Below are positions 1 to 5,778 of a stretch of 7,307 bases of DNA, piece by piece (within the stretch, counting starts at the first letter, position 1; each line of letters starts with the position of its first letter). The notes under the pieces are model-generated. The model saw nothing but the letters and a program-made list of their open reading frames with translations, searched no databases and was not told the origin of the DNA. Made by a program: the position numbers and the translations under genes. Origin of the DNA: JBHHYN01 sp046757565 (GTDB taxonomy: Bacteria > Pseudomonadota > Gammaproteobacteria > Eutrophobiales > Eutrophobiaceae). Where the stretch lies: assembly GCA_046757565.1 (NCBI GenBank), contig JBHHYN010000132.1, positions 1 to 7,307 on the forward strand. Direction: 5' to 3'.

Positions 1-88
1 CTACTGTTTATGTATCTACCCACAGATTCTGCTGAAGACCCCAAAAATATTACACCGTCTTGTGCAAGAGCGGGACCGTAACAGCCTG

Positions 89-919
89 TTAAACCGGCCG
101 GTATTCATGCCTGAGTGCCTCGAGACTTGCTATGAGTGCCCGGTTGTTGTGTTTCCGGGCGCCGTTCAGGAGTATATGGATTTTCTCCGACATAACCCTT
201 AAGGCCGCTGCGCGGTCTTCCCCGGAAAGGAGTGGATCAGACAGCACCATTTTAATGGCCTGAATCCTGAAGCGGTCCATGCCCCAGTATTTTCGTGAAA
301 GTTGATCATCATGGCCGCCATGTTTAATGATCAATTCTTCATCGTGAAACAGCACCGGGTAGCGGGCGCAAATCCGCAGCCACATATCATAATCTTCGCA
401 TACCGGCAGTGTTTCATCGAACAGGCCCAGCCGCTCGAAGATTGAACGATGGATAATGACCGAAGAGGGTGAGATGATACAGAGTGGCAGGCAATGTTGA
501 AATATGTAACCACCGTATTTCCGGTGTTTTTTCATTTGCTTCAGTGGAGAACCATTCTGCATCCAGATTTCGTTGGTGTGGGCGATAAAATATTCCGGGT
601 TCTCCGCAAGGGCTTCTGTCTGTTTCTGTATCTTCTCCGGCAACCATTCATCATCTGAATCCAGAAAAGCGATCCATTCGTTTTTTGCAGCCCTGATCCC
701 CGTATTCCGGGCCGTGCTCACTCCCTGGTTTTGCTGTGTAATTAAACGGATGTCCGCATGGCCGGCTGCCAGAATAGCGGCAGTGTTATCGGTTGAACCA
801 TCGTTAACGACAATAATCTCGTCTACAGACAATGTCTGTGATAACACGGATTTCAGGGCCCGCTGAATGTATGTTGCCCGGTTATAAACGGGAATAACAA
901 CCGATATGCCGGACATCAT
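89..919 (-). CDS. Family 2 glycosyltransferase (GT-A fold), 276 aa
   Basis: Predicted cytoplasmic transferase that moves a sugar from a nucleotide-sugar donor to an unknown acceptor, probably a glycan or cell-surface polysaccharide. The GT-A core is complete. VVIPVYNR (residues 7-14) and VVNDGSTDNT (37-46) form the nucleotide-binding region, NQGVSTARNTGI (64-75) follows, FLDSDDEW (85-92) supplies the DxD-type metal site at D87/D89, and CEDYDMWLR (174-182) carries the ED motif with the likely catalytic base D176. No signal peptide or membrane segment is visible. The C-terminal 60 residues look helical. Two adjacent ATG codons (917-919 and 914-916) could start the protein, and neither has a strong Shine-Dalgarno sequence, which fits translation following on from nnrU 13 bases upstream. 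The family is certain, but donor and acceptor cannot be read from sequence. No other glycan genes are in view. Confidence 0.9.
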   Translation of the reverse strand: MMSGISVVIPVYNRATYIQRALKSVLSQTLSVDEIIVVNDGSTDNTAAILAAGHADIRLITQQNQGVSTARNTGIRAAKNEWIAFLDSDDEWLPEKIQKQTEALAENPEYFIAHTNEIWMQNGSPLKQMKKHRKYGGYIFQHCLPLCIISPSSVIIHRSIFERLGLFDETLPVCEDYDMWLRICARYPVLFHDEELIIKHGGHDDQLSRKYWGMDRFRIQAIKMVLSDPLLSGEDRAAALRVMSEKIHILLNGARKHNNRALIASLEALRHEYRPV

Positions 920-932
920 TTATCGCGGTTAA

Positions 933-1490
933 TCATCCCAGCATGAGTACAGGAGAAGACGCCGGGTGTATCAGAAGAACCAGCGCATAAATACCTGAAC
1001 CGGTTACAACAGCTGCTAAATCATAATAGACAGAGTGTTTGACGTCGGCTATTCTGGTCCCGCGAATGTTGCTGGACACCATATCCAGCACCGCGAATGC
1101 GGCAATCCCGGTAAACAATACCATAGAGGCCAGATCAGTGTTCGAAAGCAGGTGTGTTACCGACCATATCAGCACGCCCCACAACATGGGATGGCGGGTA
1201 AATCGCTTGATGTTGGATGGCAGATAGGCGGCGGTCACAAGCATAAATGCAACCGGCATAAACAGATAGGTGATTTGTCTTCCCCATGCAGGCGCTTCCC
1301 AGACAGGTATGAATTCTGCCCTGCTCTTCCCGATAACGATCAGTGTCACGCCGGCAATGGCCCCCAGGGCGAACAGGCCTTTGTAGGTTAGTTCACCCAG
1401 GCGATCGATCATCCTTTGCCGTAAAGTTGTAAATGATGGCAGTAAGTGGATGCCTGTAAATATAATAAGGCCCAGAATCATAAGTGACAT
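933..1490 (-). CDS. NnrU family integral membrane protein, 185 aa
   Basis: Inner-membrane protein of the NnrU / 15-cis-zeta-carotene isomerase (Z-ISO) family. Hydrophobic stretches lie at about residues 1-18, 37-54, 73-90, 103-117, 122-137 and 155-175, giving five or six membrane segments. The family hallmarks are visible: FTGIHLLPS near the N-terminus (H15), RHPMLWG (H100) and THLLSNTDLASMVLF (H113). In Z-ISO, histidines coordinate heme b, so H15, H100 and H113 are candidate ligands here by inference. NnrU was named from nitrite/nitric oxide reductase clusters, but no denitrification gene is present and many members are of unknown role, so I do not assign a nitrogen function. The start at 1490 has a GCAGGG ribosome binding site (1500-1505 on the plus strand) 9 bases away. 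It diverges from parC and precedes the glycosyltransferase by 13 bases. Confidence 0.88.
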   Translation of the reverse strand: MSLMILGLIIFTGIHLLPSFTTLRQRMIDRLGELTYKGLFALGAIAGVTLIVIGKSRAEFIPVWEAPAWGRQITYLFMPVAFMLVTAAYLPSNIKRFTRHPMLWGVLIWSVTHLLSNTDLASMVLFTGIAAFAVLDMVSSNIRGTRIADVKHSVYYDLAAVVTGSGIYALVLLIHPASSPVLMLG

Positions 1491-1499
1491 AAGCGATTA

Positions 1500-1505
1500 C
1501 CCTGC
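1500..1505 (-). promoter_or_regulatory. Ribosome binding site of the NnrU-family gene
   Basis: Read on the minus strand this is GCAGGG, 9 bases before the ATG at 1488-1490. It favours this start over the second in-frame ATG at 1479-1481. Confidence 0.5.
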
Positions 1506-1548
1506 AAATTGCCGTGTGATTTGCTTATAGTGAATACTACGAAGGAAA

Positions 1549-1567
1549 ATTGCAATGATATTGCAAA
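1549..1567. promoter_or_regulatory. Operator-like dyad between nnrU and parC
   Basis: TTGCAAT (1550-1556) and ATTGCAA (1560-1566) form a perfect 7-bp inverted repeat around the centre GAT, in the only space that could hold the promoters of the two divergent genes. Related elements lie nearby: GCAAATTGC at 1504-1512 and ATTTGC at 1519-1524. A TATAGT hexamer at 1526-1531 could be a -10 box for the plus strand, but no convincing -35 box accompanies it. The dyad is a direct reading. That it binds a regulator is inference, and I do not recognise which one. Confidence 0.35.
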
Positions 1568-1634
1568 TGGTTAATAACTTTCTCTGTGGTGAACAAATAC
1601 CGCGTTAGCTTGCAGCGGAAAGATATTGATTGAT

Positions 1635-1640
1635 AAGGGG
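1635..1640 (+). promoter_or_regulatory. Ribosome binding site of parC
   Basis: AAGGGG lies 9 bases before the ATG at 1650. It supports that start, which gives a protein two residues longer than E. coli ParC. Confidence 0.5.
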
Positions 1641-1649
1641 AACAAATAA

Positions 1650-3914
1650 ATGGGTGATAACCTGAATTTTGATTTTGAACAAAACGAGCAGCAGCCGTTG
1701 CACGAATTTACGGAACGGGCCTACCTGGACTATTCCATGTATGTCATTCTCGATCGTGCCCTGCCGCATATTGCCGATGGTCTGAAACCGGTACAACGCC
1801 GGATCATCTATGCCATGTCTGAACTGGGTTTGCAGGCCACGGCAAAATACAAAAAATCAGCGCGTACGGTTGGCGATGTGATCGGTAAATTCCATCCCCA
1901 TGGCGATTCCGCCTGTTATGAAGCCATGGTGCTGATGGCGCAGGATTTCAGTTATCGCTATCCATTGATAGACGGGCAGGGGAATTGGGGTTCAATGGAT
2001 GATCCCAAGTCTTTCGCTGCGATGCGTTACACTGAATCCAAACTGAAAGCGTATGCCGCTGTGCTACTGGCTGAACTGGGACAGGGCACTGTTGACTGGG
2101 GGCTGAATTTTGACGGTACTCTGAAAGAACCGAAACTGTTACCTGCGCGTCTGCCGAATATGTTGCTGAACGGGACCTCCGGTATTGCAGTCGGAATGGC
2201 GACAGACATCCCCCCGCACAACATCAAAGAAGTCGCCTCGGCCTGCATCCGCTTGCTGGATGCGCCAAAAAGCAGTGTGACTGAGCTGTGCGGGCATATC
2301 AAGGGACCTGATTTCCCGACCAGGGCGGAAATTGTCACGCCGGCGCAGGAGTTGATGGATATTTATCGCACGGGCCATGGATCTATCCGAATGCGCGCCA
2401 TCTGGGAGAAGGAAGAGGGCAACATCATTATTACGGCCTTGCCCCATCAGAGTTCGGGCAACCGGATACTGGAACAGATCGCCGCCCAAATGCAGGCCAG
2501 GAAATTGCCCATGTTGGAAGATCTCCGTGATGAGTCCGATCACGATACCCCCACCCGGCTGGTTCTGGTCCCCCGATCCAACCGGGTCAACCTGGAAGAA
2601 CTGATGTTACATCTGTTTGCCACAACCGATCTACAGCGCAACTACCGGGTCAACCTGAACATGATTGGCATTGATGGCCGGCCGCAGGTCAAGAACCTGA
2701 AAACAATTCTGCAGGAGTGGCTGAAATACCGCACGGAAACGGTACGCAGGCGCCTGCAATACCGGCTGGACAAGATCGAGACACAAATCCATTTGTTGAA
2801 AGGTTTACTGATCGCCTATCTCAATATCGATGAAGTGATTGCGATTATTCGCGAGGAGGAACAGCCTAAGCCGGAGTTGATGAAACGCTTTAAACTTTCT
2901 GACCGGCAGGCCGAAGCGGTTTTGGAACTCAGGCTGCGTAAATTAGCGAAGTTGGAGGAGATGAAGATCCAGGGCGAACTGCAGGAACTGGAGCAGGAGA
3001 GACACTCCCTGCAACAGACCCTGGGATCAAAAAAACGCCTGAAAACATTGATTAAAAATGAAATCATGGCGGATGCAGAGACCTATGGCGATGACAGGCG
3101 CTCGCCAATCGTCGAACGTGAGGAGGCCATGGCCATGGATGAATCGGTACTGCTTCCCACTGAAGCAGTCACCGTGGTGCTCTCTAAAAAGGGCTGGATC
3201 AGGGCTGCCAAGGGCCACGATATCGATGTGCAAGCCCTCAATTACCATGCCGGCGACGGGTTTAAACAGGCCGCCAGGGGCCGCAGCAACCAGTTTGCCG
3301 TGTTTCTGGACTCCAGCGGCCGCTGTTATTCCTTACCCACGCATAGCCTGCCGTCCGCCCGCGGTTTGGGTGAGCCCATATCCAGTTATGTAACCCCGCC
3401 GGACGGCGCCACGTTCGCGGGAGTCATGCTGGGTATGCCCGATTCCATTTTTTTGCTGGCGACGGATGCCGGCTATGGCTTTATCGCCAGACTGGAAGAT
3501 CTGTATGCAAAAAACAGGAATGGCAAGCTGGTGATACGCGTTCCCAAGGGGGCGCTGGTGCTGCCGCCTGCGCCGGTTGGTGATGCAGCCGATGATTATA
3601 TTGCGGCGGTAAGCTCCATAGGGCGTTTGCTGGTTACGGAAATACAGGAATTCCCGCAACTTGGAAAAGGCAAGGGCTTGAAGATCATGCAGATCCCGCC
3701 GGCGAAGCTGAGATCCAGAGAGGAATACATGGCCGCAATGACCGTATTCAGTGAGGGGGATTCCCTGCTCTTGTCGTCGGGTAAACGCACACTCACGCTT
3801 AAACCGAAGGATATCGATAATTACTATGGTGAGCGGGGGCGGCGTGGGAATATGCTGCCTAGAGGGTTTCGCCAGGTGTCGGGCATGCTTACATTGACGA
3901 ACAATAATGAATAA
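1650..3914 (+). CDS. parC: DNA topoisomerase IV subunit A (ParC), 754 aa
   Basis: Breakage-reunion subunit of topoisomerase IV. With ParE it decatenates daughter chromosomes and removes positive supercoils in an ATP-dependent type IIA reaction. The N-terminal winged-helix and tower region (about 1-480) has the catalytic tyrosine Y127 in AAMRYTESKL, the GDGLKPVQRR-like ADGLKPVQRR segment (42-51) and the quinolone-determining stretch HPHGDSACYEAM (82-93). There S87 and E91 match the drug-sensitive residues S80 and E84 of E. coli. A heptad-rich helical region follows (about 360-470). The C-terminal domain (about 500-754) matches the ParC type, including SAKGHDID-like AAKGHDID, SLPSARGLGEP, KGKGLKI and GERGRRG. 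At 754 residues it is full length (752 in E. coli), which excludes GyrA, usually more than 100 residues longer with a GQRGGKG-type box. No parE is in the window. The stop codon overlaps the A-tract of the downstream terminator. Confidence 0.98.
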   Translation: MGDNLNFDFEQNEQQPLHEFTERAYLDYSMYVILDRALPHIADGLKPVQRRIIYAMSELGLQATAKYKKSARTVGDVIGKFHPHGDSACYEAMVLMAQDFSYRYPLIDGQGNWGSMDDPKSFAAMRYTESKLKAYAAVLLAELGQGTVDWGLNFDGTLKEPKLLPARLPNMLLNGTSGIAVGMATDIPPHNIKEVASACIRLLDAPKSSVTELCGHIKGPDFPTRAEIVTPAQELMDIYRTGHGSIRMRAIWEKEEGNIIITALPHQSSGNRILEQIAAQMQARKLPMLEDLRDESDHDTPTRLVLVPRSNRVNLEELMLHLFATTDLQRNYRVNLNMIGIDGRPQVKNLKTILQEWLKYRTETVRRRLQYRLDKIETQIHLLKGLLIAYLNIDEVIAIIREEEQPKPELMKRFKLSDRQAEAVLELRLRKLAKLEEMKIQGELQELEQERHSLQQTLGSKKRLKTLIKNEIMADAETYGDDRRSPIVEREEAMAMDESVLLPTEAVTVVLSKKGWIRAAKGHDIDVQALNYHAGDGFKQAARGRSNQFAVFLDSSGRCYSLPTHSLPSARGLGEPISSYVTPPDGATFAGVMLGMPDSIFLLATDAGYGFIARLEDLYAKNRNGKLVIRVPKGALVLPPAPVGDAADDYIAAVSSIGRLLVTEIQEFPQLGKGKGLKIMQIPPAKLRSREEYMAAMTVFSEGDSLLLSSGKRTLTLKPKDIDNYYGERGRRGNMLPRGFRQVSGMLTLTNNNE

Positions 3915-3916
3915 AA

Positions 3917-3940
3917 AAAAGCCGGGCTGTCCCGGCTTTT
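3917..3940. terminator. Bidirectional intrinsic terminator between parC and epmB
   Basis: GCCGGG (3921-3926), loop CTGT and CCCGGC (3931-3936) form a perfect 6-bp GC stem, extendable by four A-T pairs. On the plus strand it is followed by only four T (3937-3940). On the minus strand the eight A at 3913-3920 read as eight T. It therefore fits both convergent transcripts and looks stronger for the one coming from epmB. Confidence 0.88.
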
Positions 3941-3948
3941 ATAAGTGC

Positions 3949-3992
3949 CTGAACGGATTGGGGGAGGAAGGAATGAGAAAATATCCGTTCAG
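3949..3992. repeat. 10-bp perfect inverted repeat with 24-base loop
   Basis: CTGAACGGAT (3949-3958) and ATCCGTTCAG (3983-3992) are exact reverse complements around a purine-rich loop (3959-3982). The structure lies 8 bases after the terminator, in the gap between convergent genes. There is no T-tract on either side, so it is not a second intrinsic terminator. Its role is unknown. Confidence 0.6.
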
Positions 3993-4008
3993 CAATGTTA
4001 GCGGCTGA
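3973..4008 (+). other. Possible 11-codon mini-frame with strong Shine-Dalgarno
   Basis: An ATG at 3973 opens an 11-residue frame (MRKYPFSNVSG) ending in TGA at 4006-4008. It is preceded 5 bases upstream by GGGAGG (3962-3967), one of the best ribosome binding sites in the window. The binding site and start codon both sit in the loop of the inverted repeat 3949-3992. The frame is short enough to be chance, and it lies downstream of a terminator with no visible promoter, so I record it only as a possibility. Confidence 0.13.
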
Positions 4009-4080
4009 AATCGCTGGGTCTTGAGTATTTTCTGATGTGCGCGAAAATAAACATCCCCACCGCAAGTGGACGTTTTCTTA

Positions 4081-4107
4081 CTGGATTCCTGCTTTCGCAG
4101 GAATGAC
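4081..4107. repeat. dRS3-like dispersed palindromic repeat
   Basis: ATTCCTGC (4085-4092), loop TTTC and GCAGGAAT (4097-4104) make a perfect 8-bp palindrome, flanked by TGG before and GAC after. This resembles a short repeat scattered in intergenic regions of many proteobacteria (the ATTCCC-N8-GGGAAT type, named dRS3 in Neisseria), with one variant base per arm. It can fold as a hairpin in RNA from either strand and lies downstream of the epmB stop. Only one copy is in the window, so its repetitive nature is recalled from the sequence type and not shown here. Confidence 0.6.
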
Positions 4108-4147
4108 ATCAACGCAGCAAGCTGTGTGGAATTAAACCCTTAAGAGA

Positions 4148-5167
4148 TTACAGGAGAGGGATTTTATAAGGCGCCCCCGGTGTTTCTCTAACCAGCCTGG
4201 GCACCAGATAGCCGGGAAGCCGTGCCCGTAATTCATCCATGATCGCCCTTGCCTCGTCCATGGGAACGTCAAAATGGGCGGCCCCGGCAACCGGATCCAG
4301 ACTATGCAAGTAGTAGGGTAGAACACCGCATTCAAACAGCCGCTCATGGAGTTCGGCAAGCACTGCCGCCTGATCATTAATGTCCCTCAATAAAACCGAT
4401 TGGTTGAGGACATTGATGCCGGCCTGCCGCAACCGTTGCAACCCGGTATCGACCTGGGGGTCAATCTCGTTTGGATGATTGCTGTGTATGACCACAACCG
4501 GTGTCAGTCTGGTTTGCGTCAAACAGAGCAGGAATGCCTCCGATATCCGCGCCGGCAGCACAACCGGCATGCGCGTATGGATGCGCAGGCGTTTCAAGTG
4601 GGATATTCTCTGGAGTTGTATAATGAGATCGGCCAGTTTTTCATCGCTCAATGCCAGTGGGTCGCCACCGCTGAGGATGATCTCCGTGATTGATTGATCA
4701 CGGTGCAGGTAGGCCAGCGCCGGCTGCCAGTCCTGTCTGGCGGCGTTTTCGCCGGCATAGGGGAAATGTCGCCGGAAACAGTAACGGCAATGAATCGCGC
4801 AGGCGCCGGTGGTGATCAACAGGGCGCGTCCCTGATACTTCTGCAGGATACCCGGTGCCGGGTTTTGGGTGAGTTCCTCCAGCGGGTCACGGGTAAACCC
4901 CGTTTGCTTGATATCTTCATCGGAGACGGGCAGGACCTGTTTGAGTAAGGGATCGGACACATTGTTTTTTTGTATGCGTTCGGCGAAAACCCGGGGAACC
5001 CGCAGTGGGAATGACAGCGATGATCTTTCCGCCAGGGGGATGGAACCGGGCGTTATGGCCAGGTGCTGCAATAATTCTGCCGGCTCGTTGATAGCGTCTC
5101 TTAATTGATCCTGCCAACTCGATATTTGCATGGGTTTCAAGGTATCATACGCCGCTTTCTTATTCAT
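4148..5167 (-). CDS. epmB: EF-P (R)-beta-lysylation protein EpmB (lysine 2,3-aminomutase), 339 aa
   Basis: Radical-SAM, PLP-dependent aminomutase that converts (S)-alpha-lysine to (R)-beta-lysine for EF-P modification. From the ATG at 5167, the [4Fe-4S] motif C-x3-C-x2-C is C123, C127 and C130, inside GACAIHCRYCFRRHFPY. ILSGGDPL (164-171) is the SAM-side motif, HTRMPVV and NQSVLLRDIND follow, and K335 in GAPYKIPLL is the likely PLP lysine, matching GEPSKTPL at the end of E. coli EpmB. Clostridial catabolic LAM is longer, with extra N- and C-terminal parts, so EpmB is preferred, and the adjacent efp supports this. Starts: an upstream in-frame TTG at 5200 would run into efp; ATG 5167 gives 339 residues (342 in E. 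coli); ATG 5131 gives 327. None has a clear ribosome binding site, so the start is uncertain. It is divergent from efp and convergent with parC. Confidence 0.95.
   Translation of the reverse strand: MNKKAAYDTLKPMQISSWQDQLRDAINEPAELLQHLAITPGSIPLAERSSLSFPLRVPRVFAERIQKNNVSDPLLKQVLPVSDEDIKQTGFTRDPLEELTQNPAPGILQKYQGRALLITTGACAIHCRYCFRRHFPYAGENAARQDWQPALAYLHRDQSITEIILSGGDPLALSDEKLADLIIQLQRISHLKRLRIHTRMPVVLPARISEAFLLCLTQTRLTPVVVIHSNHPNEIDPQVDTGLQRLRQAGINVLNQSVLLRDINDQAAVLAELHERLFECGVLPYYLHSLDPVAGAAHFDVPMDEARAIMDELRARLPGYLVPRLVRETPGAPYKIPLL
5143..5149. promoter_or_regulatory. Possible overlapping -10 boxes for efp and epmB
   Basis: TATCAT (5143-5148) matches five of six bases of the -10 consensus on the plus strand and is followed by a GC-rich ACGCCGC stretch. 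The reverse complement of 5144-5149 is TATGAT, also five of six. No good -35 box is seen at 16-18 bases on either strand, so this is a weak call based on position between the divergent genes. If correct, the efp leader would be about 26 bases long. Confidence 0.27.
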
Positions 5168-5181
5168 ACCGGGTGTCGTGC

Positions 5182-5751
5182 GTGGCAACTTATAACACAA
5201 ATGAATTTAAATCGGGGTTGAAATTGATGATCGATGGGGATCCCTGTTCGATCATTGAAAACGAATTTGTGAAACCTGGCAAGGGCCAGGCGTTTAACCG
5301 GGTGAAATTGCGTAACTTGAAAACGGGCCGTGTCCTGGAGAGGACCTACAAGTCCGGTGAAAGTATCGAAGGCGCCGACGTGATTGAAGTGGAGTTACAG
5401 TATCTCTACAACGATGGAGAGATGTGGTACTTCATGGATACCGAAAACTTTGAGCAACAGGTTGCAGAGATGACGGTAATGGGTGATGCCGCACAATGGC
5501 TTAAGGGAGAAGAGATGTGTGAAGTCACACTCTGGAACGGTACGCCGCTTAGTGTATTGCCGCCGAATTTTGTGACGCTGGAAATTACTAAAACCGATCC
5601 GGGGGTCCGTGGCGATACGGCTTCGGGAGGTTCAAAGCCGGCCACACTTGAGACGGGCGCCGTGGTCAAAGTGCCCCTTTTTGTCGAGCAGGGCGAGAGG
5701 ATCAAGGTGGATACGCGCACGGCTGAATATGTGAGCCGGGCCAGGGAATAA
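5182..5751 (+). CDS. efp: Elongation factor P, 189 aa (GTG start)
   Basis: Translation factor that binds between the ribosomal P and E sites and restores peptide-bond formation at consecutive prolines. The N-terminal KOW-like domain spans about 1-65, and two OB domains follow at about 66-128 and 129-189. The modification loop FVKPGKGQAF (29-38) carries K34, the residue beta-lysylated by EpmA in E. coli; an arginine here would indicate the EarP rhamnosylation type. The C-terminal family signature runs from K152 (KPATLETGAVVKVPLF) to G171. The GTG at 5182 is chosen because it gives ATYNTNEF directly after the start, places the lysine exactly at 34, and yields 189 residues (188 in E. coli). An earlier in-frame GTG at 5173 would add three residues. 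GGGTG (5171-5175) is a weak ribosome binding site 6 bases away. It is first in a run with epmA and the small downstream gene. Confidence 0.97.
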   Translation: MATYNTNEFKSGLKLMIDGDPCSIIENEFVKPGKGQAFNRVKLRNLKTGRVLERTYKSGESIEGADVIEVELQYLYNDGEMWYFMDTENFEQQVAEMTVMGDAAQWLKGEEMCEVTLWNGTPLSVLPPNFVTLEITKTDPGVRGDTASGGSKPATLETGAVVKVPLFVEQGERIKVDTRTAEYVSRARE

Positions 5752-5778
5752 CAGCCGGCACACTGTTTGACCGGAGCC

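Noticed and set aside
2..199. Plus-strand open frame of 66 codons from the left edge, possibly the tail of an upstream gene
   Set aside because: More than half of it lies opposite the C-terminal coding part of the well-supported glycosyltransferase, and its translation resembles nothing I know. The 88 bases outside that gene are too few to judge.
1035..1391. Plus-strand open frame of 118 codons opposite nnrU
   Set aside because: It is antisense to a clear membrane protein with family motifs. Its own translation is low in hydrophobic order and has no recognisable domain or ribosome binding site.
1624..1636. FNR/NNR-type site before parC (TTGATTGATAA)
   Set aside because: Only direct TTGAT-like half-sites are present. 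The inverted ATCAA half at the proper spacing is missing.
2139..2543. Minus-strand open frame of 134 codons inside parC
   Set aside because: It lies wholly within the conserved catalytic core of ParC on the opposite strand. It has no family resemblance.
4027..4048. ATTTTC / GAAAAT inverted repeat with a 10-base loop
   Set aside because: Six AT-rich pairs with a long loop are expected by chance in a gap of this composition, and no T-tract or other context supports it.
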